Shown: positions 35,717 through 44,300, counted from the first letter of the stretch. The stretch: DNA of 64,000 nucleotides from Bradyrhizobium jicamae (GCF_018130215.1 NZ_JAFCKQ010000002.1:186001-250000), one strand, 5' to 3'. Translations and numbers: made by a program. Notes: generated by a model from the sequence alone, not told the origin.

Positions 35717-37243
35717 TTACGCAAACACGCTGTGATCGATCACTTCGTTCGGCACCACGTAACCGTAGCGCGTGTTCGACGGCTCGGCGCCGGCCTTCTC
35801 GTACTTCTCCTTCATCATCGCGAAGCGATCGCCCTTCAGCTCCAGCATCGCGCGCTTCGGCTGGATGTTGTAGAGGCGCGCATTGTTGTCGCCGAAGATC
35901 GCCGATTTCACCGGTCCGTCGGCCGCGCCGAGCGGCGCATAGCCGAATTTCTTCTGCATCGCCTCGGGGATCTCCAGCCGTCGCAGACCCTCGATCTGCC
36001 ATTGCGGTGCGCCGGTCCACAGCGCGTCGGTGCCCCAGCAGACGTGATCGACGCCGAGTCCCTTGATCAGGGTGCCCATCAGCGCGGCGCAGACATTGGG
36101 TTCGGCGACCAGCGTGGTCGCGAACAGCTGCCCGACATCGCCATAGACATTGTTGACTCCGTATTGCGCGGGGATGTCGGCGAGATCAGAGGTCCAGGCG
36201 ATGCGGCCGGTGCGTTCGAACTCGTCGAGCGCCACCTTCGGGTTGCCACCGACATGACGATAGGCCGAGTGATAGATGATGAAGTTGAGCTGCGGCCAGT
36301 CCTTGGCCGCCTGGCCAACATCGGCGACATCGGCAAAGCCGCGCAGGTTCGGATACTGCTTCTCGATTCCGGGCGGGAACAGGCCCTTGTGGATGCAGAC
36401 ATTCCTGATGCCCGCCTGCACCATCTTCTCGTAACCCTTGTAGGCGACTTTCTCGTCGTCCATGCGCCAGGGATAGCGGCTGATCTCCTTGTGGGTGTTG
36501 TCGCCGATCGTGTAGCCCTTGCAGGATTCCGGCTTCAGCGCCAGCGCCGCGTCGAGCTTGCCGAGCCAGCCGGGCTGTCCCGGCGTGAAGATCGCGTGGC
36601 AGAACACGCGGCGCGAGCCGGCCTCGTCGTTGATCTTCCGACGGGCGTCGGCCATCTGTTCGTTGGTCAGGAACCAGTCCTGCTCGATATCAGACGGCGC
36701 CGACGAGATCAGCGCGATCTTGGTGTCGGAATCGAGAAACATCTCCTTCTTGTAGTTGTTGAATTTGAGGTCCTCTATGGTCTGCTCGTGGTCGTTGAGC
36801 TCCCTGTTCCAGCCGGCCTTGCCGACCGCCTTGCGCATCTCGACGAAGCCCATGATGCGGGTGTCGTCGCGCAGGAAATGCGTGTGCATGTCCATGATGA
36901 ACTGGTCCTTCAGGGAGCTGGCGCGCGCCTCGGCCATCGCCGGTGTCGCAGCCTCCGCCGGCGTAACGTCGAACAGCTCACCGTAGACCTGGTTCATCGC
37001 GACAAAGGATGCCGCCATGCCGGCCGCGGTCTGGAAGAATCGTCGGCGGTCGAGGCCCTGTCTGCCGCCGAGATCGTCGGCCATCGCAAGCAGCCGCGCC
37101 TCGACCTCGCGCTGACGCTCATTTTGCGGATCAGGATAGAATTCGTCGCTGGAGACGATCTGCGTCGGGATCGGCGTCCGGTACCGGCACAGTTCGGAGG
37201 GCATCAAGGCGGCAAGTTCGTCTTCCGTCAGATTGCTGCTCAT
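35717..37243 (-). CDS. amidohydrolase-2 family protein with internal Tat-type signal
   Basis: A 508-aa protein. Three in-frame ATGs (37258, 37246, 37243) are possible; GGGAG six bp before 37243 favours that one. A 60-residue leader precedes a twin-arginine-like motif DRRRFFQTAAGMAASFV (about residues 65-81), so the signal is unusually far from the N-terminus. The metal-dependent TIM-barrel domain follows, starting with FIMDMHTHFLRDD (HxH), then IYHSAYRH and a late CWGTDALW aspartate. This pattern fits amidohydrolase-2 enzymes that decarboxylate or hydrolyse aromatic or lactone-like acids. The location would be periplasmic if the signal works. It is divergent from the alpha/beta hydrolase gene. 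Confidence 0.78.
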   Translation of the reverse strand: MSSNLTEDELAALMPSELCRYRTPIPTQIVSSDEFYPDPQNERQREVEARLLAMADDLGGRQGLDRRRFFQTAAGMAASFVAMNQVYGELFDVTPAEAATPAMAEARASSLKDQFIMDMHTHFLRDDTRIMGFVEMRKAVGKAGWNRELNDHEQTIEDLKFNNYKKEMFLDSDTKIALISSAPSDIEQDWFLTNEQMADARRKINDEAGSRRVFCHAIFTPGQPGWLGKLDAALALKPESCKGYTIGDNTHKEISRYPWRMDDEKVAYKGYEKMVQAGIRNVCIHKGLFPPGIEKQYPNLRGFADVADVGQAAKDWPQLNFIIYHSAYRHVGGNPKVALDEFERTGRIAWTSDLADIPAQYGVNNVYGDVGQLFATTLVAEPNVCAALMGTLIKGLGVDHVCWGTDALWTGAPQWQIEGLRRLEIPEAMQKKFGYAPLGAADGPVKSAIFGDNNARLYNIQPKRAMLELKGDRFAMMKEKYEKAGAEPSNTRYGYVVPNEVIDHSVFA

Positions 37244-37473
37244 CATTTGCTCCCGCATTGCGCCGGATGTTTCCGGTCGGACTGCCGCGGAGACTAGGCT
37301 CAGACTCCATGCGTCGTCCGCGCTGAACTCCAGCAGCCGCGTTCACAAGATCGTGCAGCCAATTTGTCATTGTGAGATGCCGTCATCATGGGTTCACTCG
37401 CGACCGCGCACGCCCACTGCTATGTTCGAACGTGCAAGTCGGACGAAGAATCCGAACCGCAGGGAGGTCCGTC

Positions 37474-38505
37474 ATGACGCATTCCGATCCATCGCGCTCC
37501 GACCAGTCGCGCCGCGCCGTCATCAAGGGGCTCGGCATTGCGACCGCGGTCGGTATGCTCGGCGAGGCATCGGCGCAGGCCCCGGCGGCCGTCGCTGCCG
37601 AAGGCGAGATCTGGAGCAGCGAGTACTGGGCGAAGAAGGGCGATATTCCCCTGTGGATGTTCCGCAAGCGGGTCGGCGCGCCGAAGCCGGGGGAGCCGGC
37701 GCGGCCGGTCGTGTTCTTCGTCCACGGCTCGTCGGTGACGTCGAGGGCGTTCGATCTGACGGTGCCGGGCAAGGGAGAGTATTCGCTGCTCAACGCATTC
37801 GCGCGCTTCGGCTTCGACTGCTGGACCATGGACCATGAGAACTACGGCAGGTCGGGCCGCACCTCGGGCAATGCCGACATCGCAAGCGGCGTCGAGGACC
37901 TGAAGGCCGCCGTCGAGGTCGTGGCGCGCGAGACCGGGCAGGTCAAATATCACTTCGTCGGCGAATCCTCCGGCGCATTGCGGGCCGGGGCCTATGCGAT
38001 GGCCGCACCCGGGCGCATCGACCGGCTGGTGTTCGCAGCCTTCACCTACAAAGGCGAGGGTTCACCGACGCTCGCAAAACGCGCCGAGCAACTCGCCTAT
38101 TACCGCACCCACAACATGCGCAAGCGCGACCGCGACATGATCCGCTCGATCGCCACCCGCGACAAGCCCGGCACGTCGGATCCCGCGGTCATCGAGGCGC
38201 TGGCCGATGTCGAGATGCAGTTCGGCGATCAGATCCCGACTGGTACCTATCTCGACATGACCGCCAACCTGCCGGTGGTGCATCCCGAGAAGGTGCTGGC
38301 GCCGGTGCTCCTGGTGCGCGGTGAATATGACGGTATTGCCGCCGTCCCCGACCTGGAGGAATTCTTCAACAAGCTGCCGAACGGAGACCGGCAGTTCATC
38401 ATCCTGCCCGGCACCGCGCATTCGGTGGCGCTGGCGACCAACCGCGAGCTGTTCTGGCATGTGGCGCGGGCGTTCCTGACCATGCCGGCGCCGATCGTGA
38501 CGTGA
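37474..38505 (+). CDS. Tat-exported alpha/beta hydrolase
   Basis: A 343-aa protein with AGGGAGG at 37461-37467, 6 bp before the ATG. The N-terminus carries a twin-arginine signal, QSRRAVIKGLGIATAVG, ending near residue 40. The hydrolase fold shows VVFFVHGSSVTSRAF (oxyanion loop HGSS), FVGESSGALRAGAYA (nucleophile Ser in GESSG), VRGEYDGIAAVPD (acid Asp) and LPGTAHSVALA (catalytic His). It acts in the periplasm on an ester, lactone or similar bond. It is divergent from the Tat-type amidohydrolase, and the two could work on one substrate. Confidence 0.82.
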   Translation: MTHSDPSRSDQSRRAVIKGLGIATAVGMLGEASAQAPAAVAAEGEIWSSEYWAKKGDIPLWMFRKRVGAPKPGEPARPVVFFVHGSSVTSRAFDLTVPGKGEYSLLNAFARFGFDCWTMDHENYGRSGRTSGNADIASGVEDLKAAVEVVARETGQVKYHFVGESSGALRAGAYAMAAPGRIDRLVFAAFTYKGEGSPTLAKRAEQLAYYRTHNMRKRDRDMIRSIATRDKPGTSDPAVIEALADVEMQFGDQIPTGTYLDMTANLPVVHPEKVLAPVLLVRGEYDGIAAVPDLEEFFNKLPNGDRQFIILPGTAHSVALATNRELFWHVARAFLTMPAPIVT

Positions 38506-38514
38506 GGAAGCGCA

Positions 38515-38593
38515 GTCATTCCGGCGCGATGCGCAGCATCGAACCCGGAATCTCGAGGTTCCGGATTCGTGCTTCGCACGCCCCGGAACGACG
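38515..38593. repeat. palindromic repeat, family B copy 3
   Basis: Arms GTCATTCCGGCGCGATGCGC and CACGCCCCGGAACGAC pair with mismatches; an inner CCCGGAATCTCGAGGTTCCGG stem is also present in shortened form. It starts 9 bp after the alpha/beta hydrolase stop. Confidence 0.72.
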
Positions 38594-38677
38594 GGTCGAT
38601 TTTTCTACGACGCCATGTCGGAAGTCAGCCATGCGGTTCGTCCTCGGGGCACAACCCGCCAAAAAGGAGAGCCCTTC

Positions 38678-39109
38678 GTGGCCAAAATGATCTTCGTCAA
38701 CCTGCCGGTCGGCAATCTTGCCCGCGCCACCGCCTTCTATGAGGCGATCGGCGCGACCAAAAATCCGCAATTCTCCGACAACACCGCCTCCTGCATGGTG
38801 ATCTCGGAGACCATCCACGTCATGCTGCTGACGCACGACAAGTTCCGGCAGTTCACGCCGAAGCCGATTTCCGATGCCAAGACTTCAAACCAGGCGCTGT
38901 TCTGCCTCTCCGCCGACAGCCGTGACGCGGTCGACGGGACTGTGACCAAGGCGAGCGGCGCGGGCGGCACCGCCGATCCGTCCCCGAGCCAGGACTACGG
39001 CTTCATGTACGGCCGCAGCTTCGAGGATCCCGATGGTCACATGTGGGAAGTGATGTGGATGGATGTCGAAGCCGCGACCAAGGCGCCGGCCGCCGCGGCG
39101 ACCGCCTGA
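38678..39109 (+). CDS. VOC/glyoxalase-like protein
   Basis: A 143-aa protein; AAGGAG at 38664-38669 points to the GTG at 38678. It is a single vicinal-oxygen-chelate fold: MIFVNLPVGNLARATAFYEAIGA at the N-terminus and YGRSFEDPDGHMWEVMWMD at the C-terminus, the latter with the usual Glu ligand position. Metal ligands at the first position are not evident. Function within the superfamily (lactoylglutathione lyase, dioxygenase or resistance protein) cannot be told. The next VOC gene starts 27 bp later. Confidence 0.75.
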   Translation: MAKMIFVNLPVGNLARATAFYEAIGATKNPQFSDNTASCMVISETIHVMLLTHDKFRQFTPKPISDAKTSNQALFCLSADSRDAVDGTVTKASGAGGTADPSPSQDYGFMYGRSFEDPDGHMWEVMWMDVEAATKAPAAAATA

Positions 39110-39136
39110 TCGCGTCGCACGCAAGGAGCGCCCGAG

Positions 39137-39613
39137 ATGTCAAAAGTGTCCCCCTGCCTGTGGTTCAACGGTGAGGCCGAAGAGGCCGCGAATTTCTACG
39201 TGTCGCTGCTGCCTGATTCCCGGATCGAGCGCGTCCAGAACAACCTCGCCGACGGTCTGGCCGGAAAGGCAGGCACGGTGCTGTTGGTCGACTTCACGCT
39301 TGCCGGTCAGCGCTTCATGGCGCTGAACGGCGGCATGAAGATGGAATACACCCACGCGGTCTCGTTCGTGATCGACTGTGCCGATCAGGCGGAGATCGAC
39401 CGGCTCTGGGACGCGCTGCTGGCCCATGGCGGCAAGGCCGAGCAATGCGGCTGGTTGCGTGACCGCTACGGGGTGTCCTGGCAGATCGTGCCGGCGGAGT
39501 TTCGCCGACATATCGCCGGTTCGGACCAGGCCGGCGCCGCCCGCGCGATGCAGGCGATGCTCGGCATGGTCAAGCTCGACATCGAAGCGTTGCGCAAGGC
39601 CTATGAGGGCTAA
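39137..39613 (+). CDS. PhnB-like VOC protein (3-demethylubiquinone-methyltransferase-like fold)
   Basis: A 158-aa protein with AAGGAGC upstream. Typical of the family are KVSPCLWFNGEAEEAANFYV at the start, the LAGQRFMALNGG segment and the GVSWQIVPAEFRR motif near residue 112-124. Despite the family's historical name there is no methyltransferase fold; the biochemical role is unknown. It is co-directional with the preceding VOC gene and probably co-transcribed. Confidence 0.8.
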   Translation: MSKVSPCLWFNGEAEEAANFYVSLLPDSRIERVQNNLADGLAGKAGTVLLVDFTLAGQRFMALNGGMKMEYTHAVSFVIDCADQAEIDRLWDALLAHGGKAEQCGWLRDRYGVSWQIVPAEFRRHIAGSDQAGAARAMQAMLGMVKLDIEALRKAYEG

Positions 39614-39644
39614 TCGGCGGCGTGGCGGCACATCACACTGTCGT

Positions 39645-39663
39645 CGCCCGGCTTGACCGGGCG
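39645..39663. terminator. hairpin between convergent genes (family E palindrome)
   Basis: CGCCCGG at 39645-39651 and CCGGGCG at 39657-39663 are exact complements around CTTGA. It lies between the stops of the PhnB-like gene (39613) and the barrel gene (39718, minus), so it could terminate both. No clear T run follows. The wording of this sequence is one I recall from other bradyrhizobial intergenic regions. Confidence 0.45.
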
Positions 39664-39717
39664 ATGCAGTATTCCAGGGACGGTCGCGTTCACTTGCAAC
39701 GGGGCATCCGGTGGGGG

Positions 39718-40881
39718 CTAGTAATTGATCCGCAATCCCACGCCGCCGTGGATCGTGTTGCCGACCGGCTGCGGGCCCGCGGTGCCGTTGAGGAAGAGGT
39801 CGGCGACCCAGCCCTTGCTGATGCGGAAGCCGAGCCTCCCGCCATATTCGAACCAGCCCTGGTTGCCCATGGTGGGGACGATGGTGCCATCGCCCGCGAC
39901 GGTAGCGACGATGCCGGAATGGGTGGCGAAGGATTGCACCCAGCCGCCATTGATGTTGGCCTCGACATTTGATCCGAACAGATGCGTCCACTGGCCGCCG
40001 ACCTTCACCAGGTTGGTGCGGTCGGTGCCGTCGGCGATCGACGCATCGAACGGATTGAACGCGAGAGTGGGATCGCTATAACCCTGGATTCGCTGCCACA
40101 ACTGCCAGATCTCGACCGAGGCCGCGACCTCATCGCGCGGCGACAGGCGGCTGATCCAGCCCGCGCGCCCATAGACGCCGTAGTTCTCGCTCGACGTCTC
40201 GCCGGTGACCGACACCGCGCCGAGGCTCGTCGTGTAGCTGCGGGTATAGCGCACCTTCTCGAACGGCGAGAGGATGGCACCGATGTCGAAGAACGGCCGC
40301 GACGACCCCCAGTCGACGAAATCGTAGCGCAGCGCGAAAGCGCCGATCGGCGCGCTGGTCACGTTGTAGCCGCCCTCGCTGTACTGCGTGTAGGCGATGC
40401 CGGCGAGCAGCGACAAATTCGGCGTGATGGTCTTGCGGCCGTGGATGCCGGCCGAGAACGACCCGGCCGAACCGAACGCGCTGACGCAGTCGTCGCAATT
40501 GATCTGCTCATTGACGCCGAGCAGCACCGAGCCGAGCACGCGGTTGGTGATCATCTGGTTGAAGCGCTGATTGGCAAGCTGGTCGATCGAGCTCCCACTC
40601 GATGGCGCGCCGGTGATCGGCGTCGATGTTGGCGTCGGAGTGGGAGTAGGAGTAGGTGTCGAGGAGGGCGTGACTGTTGGGGTCGGCGTGGGTGTCGGAG
40701 AGCCCGACGGTGAGGGGGACGGCGAAGGGGAGGGACTGGGGGACGGCGATTGACAGTTGGTGCACGCGGCGGCGATTGCGGCTTGAGCCGACGCGGACGA
40801 CGGCCGCGCTGCTGCCGCAATCAACGACAACGAAGCGGTTAATGCGGCAGCCAGGATCAGCCTGTGGGTGCGCGGGGCCAT
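39718..40881 (-). CDS. outer-membrane beta-barrel protein with Pro/Thr/Ser-repeat stalk
   Basis: A 387-aa protein starting 1 bp after the FecR stop. A signal peptide (about residues 1-32) is followed by a short Cys pair (ACTNCQ), then a low-complexity stalk of Ser-Pro and Thr-Pro dipeptides (about residues 43-87). A C-terminal domain of about 270 residues looks like an autotransporter-type barrel: alternating strands such as LSLLAGIAYTQYSEGGYNV and RPFFDIGAILSPF, ending in the aromatic residue of GVGLRINY. It has no passenger domain. Together with the FecR protein it looks like a surface or trans-envelope pair. Function is unknown. Confidence 0.75.
   Translation of the reverse strand: MAPRTHRLILAAALTASLSLIAAAARPSSASAQAAIAAACTNCQSPSPSPSPSPSPSPSGSPTPTPTPTVTPSSTPTPTPTPTPTSTPITGAPSSGSSIDQLANQRFNQMITNRVLGSVLLGVNEQINCDDCVSAFGSAGSFSAGIHGRKTITPNLSLLAGIAYTQYSEGGYNVTSAPIGAFALRYDFVDWGSSRPFFDIGAILSPFEKVRYTRSYTTSLGAVSVTGETSSENYGVYGRAGWISRLSPRDEVAASVEIWQLWQRIQGYSDPTLAFNPFDASIADGTDRTNLVKVGGQWTHLFGSNVEANINGGWVQSFATHSGIVATVAGDGTIVPTMGNQGWFEYGGRLGFRISKGWVADLFLNGTAGPQPVGNTIHGGVGLRINY
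40621..40751 (-). repeat. SP/TP dipeptide-coding low-complexity tract
   Basis: Within the barrel gene, hexamer-like variations of a CTCCCC/ACTCCC pattern (seen on the plus strand as GGGGA, GGAGT and GGCGT units) encode alternating Ser-Pro and then Thr-Pro residues. Length change by slippage or recombination is likely. Confidence 0.7.
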
Positions 40882-40882
40882 G

Positions 40883-41587
40883 CTACCGTCCGCACAGCAT
40901 GCCGGTGGGATCGACGTCGCCCGGTGGCGGCGAGGCATCGGCAAACTGGGTGACCGAGCAGAGGCCCGCCGCCTGGCTGCACATCGCGGCGAATGTCCAG
41001 GGCGAACTGCTGGTCTTCTGGATCGTGCTGTGTCCCCCGGTCGAGGTGATGATTGCCGTGTCGCCGGGCTGGCTGAGGTCGATGCACTGGTGGCTGGTGG
41101 TGCAGACCGTCGACGCGCCTTCCTGCAGCACCACGGTGGTCCTGCCCCGCTGCGAGAGGATGTCGAGGATGGTGCCACGAACGCCGATCGTCGCCAGCGG
41201 CGTCGTGATCTTGTAGGCGGCCTTTTCCGAATTGCCGGTGACGAAGCGGAACGCGCCCGACGTCAGGCGGATCGCCACGTCGCGATAATGATGCTCGTCG
41301 TCGAACACGGTGCGGTCGAGCTTGATCGACGCGCTCGGCCCGAGCGAGAGGTTGGTGCTGTCGGCCATCACCAGCCGCGTCGCGCTGTTCGCGCCGGTGC
41401 GAACGGTCTCGTCGCGCAGCAGCGCGTCGCCGACATTGATCGGCGTGGTTGTTGCCGCGACCTTGACGACCTCGTTCTTGACGACGGCCGCCTCGCCGAC
41501 GCGGGTCTGCGCCTCGACGGGCCGTACCGCCAGCGCGAGGACAAAACCGAGAGCGAGGATTGGGAGAAGGCAGTGACGCGAAATCAT
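40883..41587 (-). CDS. exported FecR-domain protein
   Basis: A 234-aa protein with a signal peptide (LLPILALGFVLALAVRPVEA, cleavage near residue 26). The FecR domain occupies about residues 45-160: NVGDALLRDETVRTGANSAT, LSLGPSASIKLDR and TPLATIGVRGTILDI. Cys residues late in the chain (CTTSHQC, MCSQAAGLC) suggest disulfides and a periplasmic or surface site. There is no sigma factor or TonB receptor beside it, so this is not a Fec-type signalling system. It forms an operon with the Pro/Thr-stalk barrel gene, which begins 1 bp after its stop. Confidence 0.78.
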   Translation of the reverse strand: MISRHCLLPILALGFVLALAVRPVEAQTRVGEAAVVKNEVVKVAATTTPINVGDALLRDETVRTGANSATRLVMADSTNLSLGPSASIKLDRTVFDDEHHYRDVAIRLTSGAFRFVTGNSEKAAYKITTPLATIGVRGTILDILSQRGRTTVVLQEGASTVCTTSHQCIDLSQPGDTAIITSTGGHSTIQKTSSSPWTFAAMCSQAAGLCSVTQFADASPPPGDVDPTGMLCGR

Positions 41588-41727
41588 TTCAAAACCGATC
41601 GACTCGTTCCGAGAACGTACCGGATCGCGCCTGCACCTGATGTAGTATAATTATCACAAGAAGCGCCGAGTTGACTGCGTGGTTGGTCGCGGCGGATTCG
41701 AAAGGCGTTCAACGCGATGGACATGAA

Positions 41728-41838
41728 AGTGAGATCCGATCACACTCGTCACACAGGACGCCGCTCCACATCACACTTCGCTCACACTCGCTCCCGCCAC
41801 GTCACATTCGAACCGTGATCTCCGCATCAGCATCACAT
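41728..41838. promoter_or_regulatory. palindrome plus six TCACAY hexamers upstream of the glycosyltransferase
   Basis: A near-perfect 19-bp palindrome lies at 41728-41746 (AGTGAGATC-C-GATCACACT, one mismatch pair). From its right arm onward TCACAC or TCACAT recurs at 41740, 41749, 41771, 41782, 41802 and 41833, offsets of 0, 9, 31, 42, 62 and 93 bp, near multiples of 10.3 bp. These may be half-sites on one face of the helix between the divergent FecR and glycosyltransferase genes. The last copy lies inside the coding region if the GTG at 41815 is the start. Confidence 0.35.
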
Positions 41839-43119
41839 TCGGTTCTGCAGCATTCGGCCGCGCGCGCGGTGATCGTCGCCACAGTAATCTTCGCTGTCGC
41901 TCAATCGCTGCTGCTGCTCGGGATCACCACGCCGGACAAGTTCTATTTCGACGAGGTGCATTACGTGCCTGCGGCGCGCCAGATGCTGGCGCCGGCGACG
42001 CGGGAGCCGATGCTCAATCCGATGCACCCGCCACTCGCCAAGCAGATCATCGCACTGTCGATCGAGGCGTTCGGTGACGGACCGCTGGGATGGCGCTATC
42101 CCGCGACGCTGTTCGGTGCGCTCGCCCTGGTCGGGGTCTATCTGTCCGCGCTTGCGCTGTTTGCATCGCAATCGCGCGCGATCGCAGCCGTGCTGCTCGC
42201 CTTCTTCAACCAGATGCTGTTCGTGCAGGCGCGGATCGCGATGCTGGATATTTTCGCGCTCGCCTTCAGCCTGTTAGCGATCGCGGCGTTCATCCATGGC
42301 TTCCGGCGGCAGCGCCCGCAGCGCTTCTTCGCACTGGCGGGGCTTGCCTGCGGGCTCTCGATCGCCTGCAAATGGAGCGGGCTGTTCGTGCTCGCGACCT
42401 GCATCGCGATCACGGCGGTGATCGGCCTGATGCAGAGCTGGCGCACGCGCTTTGCCGACGGCAATGCGGAGGACTGGTATCGGCCCGATCTGTGGCCGGA
42501 TCTCCGCCTGCATCATCTCGTGGTCTGCTTCGCGGTGATTCCGGCCATTGCGTATCTTGCAACCTTCATCCCGCTCTACGGCCCGTCGCCCTCCGACATC
42601 ATCGAGGCGCAGCGCCGCATCTTTGCCGACAACACCACGACCGCGATCGCCGGCCACACCTATCAAAGCTCCTGGCCGTCCTGGCCGTTCCTGGTGCGGC
42701 CGGTCTGGTTTCTGTTCGACAAGGTCGGTGATGACAGGATCGCGGCGGTCGTCTCGCTCGGCAATCCGCTGGTGCTGTGGCCCGCGCTGATCGCGATTGC
42801 GGTCGCGCTGCGCGACTGGATCGTCGCGCGCAAGGCCGATGCGTTCCTGGTGCTCGCGTTCTATGCCGGACCGTATCTCGCCTGGGCACTGCTGCCGCGC
42901 AGCCTGAGCTTCATCTACTACTACCTGCCGTCGGCGACCACGGCGAGCCTGGCGCTGGTCTATGCGCTGACGCGCGAGGGCGCGCCGCGCTGGCTGCTCT
43001 GGGCATTCGTGGCCGTGGGCTGCGCGGGCTTCGTCGCGATGCTGCCGATCACCGCGGCCTTCATCGGCACGTCGATGGCGACATTCAACCGGCTGATGCT
43101 GTTCCAGAACTGGATCTGA
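41815..43119 (+). CDS. PMT-type membrane glycosyltransferase (dolichyl-P-mannose-protein mannosyltransferase-like)
   Basis: About 434 aa from the GTG at 41815; the start is uncertain because no strong ribosome site is visible. It is a multi-span membrane protein (about ten segments). The first luminal/periplasmic loop has KFYFDEVHYVPAARQML, the Asp-Glu motif typical of GT-C glycosyltransferases of the PMT (GT39) family, followed by NPMHPPLAKQII. By family it transfers a sugar from a polyprenyl-phosphate carrier to a protein or other acceptor on the periplasmic side. The Ser/Thr/Pro-rich barrel protein encoded nearby would be a natural acceptor, which is inference only. Confidence 0.78.
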   Translation: MISASASHSVLQHSAARAVIVATVIFAVAQSLLLLGITTPDKFYFDEVHYVPAARQMLAPATREPMLNPMHPPLAKQIIALSIEAFGDGPLGWRYPATLFGALALVGVYLSALALFASQSRAIAAVLLAFFNQMLFVQARIAMLDIFALAFSLLAIAAFIHGFRRQRPQRFFALAGLACGLSIACKWSGLFVLATCIAITAVIGLMQSWRTRFADGNAEDWYRPDLWPDLRLHHLVVCFAVIPAIAYLATFIPLYGPSPSDIIEAQRRIFADNTTTAIAGHTYQSSWPSWPFLVRPVWFLFDKVGDDRIAAVVSLGNPLVLWPALIAIAVALRDWIVARKADAFLVLAFYAGPYLAWALLPRSLSFIYYYLPSATTASLALVYALTREGAPRWLLWAFVAVGCAGFVAMLPITAAFIGTSMATFNRLMLFQNWI

Positions 43120-43131
43120 GACGAGCCGTTT

Positions 43132-43458
43132 TCAGAATCCGAACCAGGAGACCCGGCTCCAGTAGATGCCGTGCCGGTGAAGATGCGGCCAGTAGATCGG
43201 GAACGGCTCCCAATAGGCGTAGTGCCGGTAGTGGCGGTGGGCGTAGCGGCGATGGCGGCGGGGAGCTGGCTCGGCTGCGGCCGGCGGCGACGTCTCCGCG
43301 GCCTTCGGCACGATCGACGGGCGTGGCACGCTGGCGGGCGTCTCGGCTTGCGCCGGCGCGGCGGTATCCTTCGGCACTGCCGTGTCGTCGGCACGGGCGA
43401 GCGGCGAGGCGACAACCAGCAGTGCGGCGACGGCAAAGCCGCTGATGTGCGTCTTCAT
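43132..43458 (-). CDS. small exported His/Tyr/Arg-rich protein
   Basis: A 108-aa protein. A clean signal peptide (MKTHISGFAVAALLVVAS, cleavage after ARA near residue 23) precedes a Pro/Ala-rich linker. The tail is strikingly rich in His, Arg, Tyr and Trp (RRHRRYAHRHYRHYAYWEPF). I recognise the style from rhizobial envelope proteins of unknown function but can offer no role. It lies 12 bp from the end of the convergent glycosyltransferase gene. Confidence 0.65.
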   Translation of the reverse strand: MKTHISGFAVAALLVVASPLARADDTAVPKDTAAPAQAETPASVPRPSIVPKAAETSPPAAAEPAPRRHRRYAHRHYRHYAYWEPFPIYWPHLHRHGIYWSRVSWFGF

Positions 43459-43581
43459 GTTGAAGATCCCCCGGAGACAATTCGCCGTGGTTGTTCAACT
43501 CACGGCCGATCGAAAAATCACGCGTTGAAGTTCAACGGCCCGCCTGCCGGCAACGCGCAGGCGGACCGACGGTGCGCAACG

Positions 43582-44214
43582 CTACTGCGACGCGGTCTTG
43601 CCCGCCATGTTGACGACCTGCACGCGACGGTTGGTCGGGTCCATCGGATCGTTCGGATCCTTCGGCCTGTCCTTGCCATAGCCGACGGTCACGAGGTTGG
43701 AGCCGTTCAGGCCATAGTGCTGGACCAGGTACTTCTTGATGGTGTCGGCGCGGCGCTCCGACAGATCCTGGTTGTAGGCTTCGCCGCCGATCGCGTCGGT
43801 ATGGCCGGCGAGGACGAAGGTCGAGCCCTTCAGGCTGGTATCGGACAGCGCCTTGCCGAGTTCCTGCACGGCCTGGGTCGAGCCCTTGCTGATGTCGGCC
43901 GAGTTGTAGTCGAAGTGGATCTCCAGATCGATCTTCGGCTTGTTGGTGGCGATCTCGGCGATCTCCTGGCGCTCGCCGAGCGAGAGCGAACGGGTCTGCC
44001 GGTTGCGAACGCTGTTGAGGAAGCCGGCTTCGCGCGCCGAGACGGCCGGGTCGACCTGCGGACCGGCCGACAGGCCGCGGGTGAGCGGCTTCGGCTTCAG
44101 TGCACTGAGGATTTTCGCGGCGGGGACGGTCTCGTCACCGGCCAGTGCGAGGCCCGCCGTCATCGACAGCGCGGCGCCGATTGTCAGAACGGACAGGGAA
44201 AAAGCGCGGGTCAT
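43582..44214 (-). CDS. OmpA-family peptidoglycan-binding protein
   Basis: A 210-aa protein. A signal peptide (about residues 1-25, ending LALAGD) is followed by a linker of about 65 residues and a C-terminal OmpA-like domain (about 90-205): IHFDYNSADISKG, VLAGHTDAIGGEAYNQDLSERRA and VGYGKDRPKDPNDP with NRRVQVVN. The Asp and Arg of the last two segments contact diaminopimelate in peptidoglycan. There is no barrel, so it is a periplasmic or lipoprotein-like anchor. The caspase-like gene diverges from it, with two CRP-like sites in between. Confidence 0.85.
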   Translation of the reverse strand: MTRAFSLSVLTIGAALSMTAGLALAGDETVPAAKILSALKPKPLTRGLSAGPQVDPAVSAREAGFLNSVRNRQTRSLSLGERQEIAEIATNKPKIDLEIHFDYNSADISKGSTQAVQELGKALSDTSLKGSTFVLAGHTDAIGGEAYNQDLSERRADTIKKYLVQHYGLNGSNLVTVGYGKDRPKDPNDPMDPTNRRVQVVNMAGKTASQ

Positions 44215-44300
44215 GGTTTTCGTCCTCGACTGTGACGCCAGCCAATCGGGCTTGCTGTCGTTTTGATGTCGGGACCCTAGTATCGGTTCAAAGTCGTGAA

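Noticed and set aside
40883..41587. FecR protein as part of a Fec-type iron signalling system
   Set aside because: There is no ECF sigma factor or TonB-dependent receptor nearby, and the protein is exported with a cleavable signal and no cytoplasmic anti-sigma domain.
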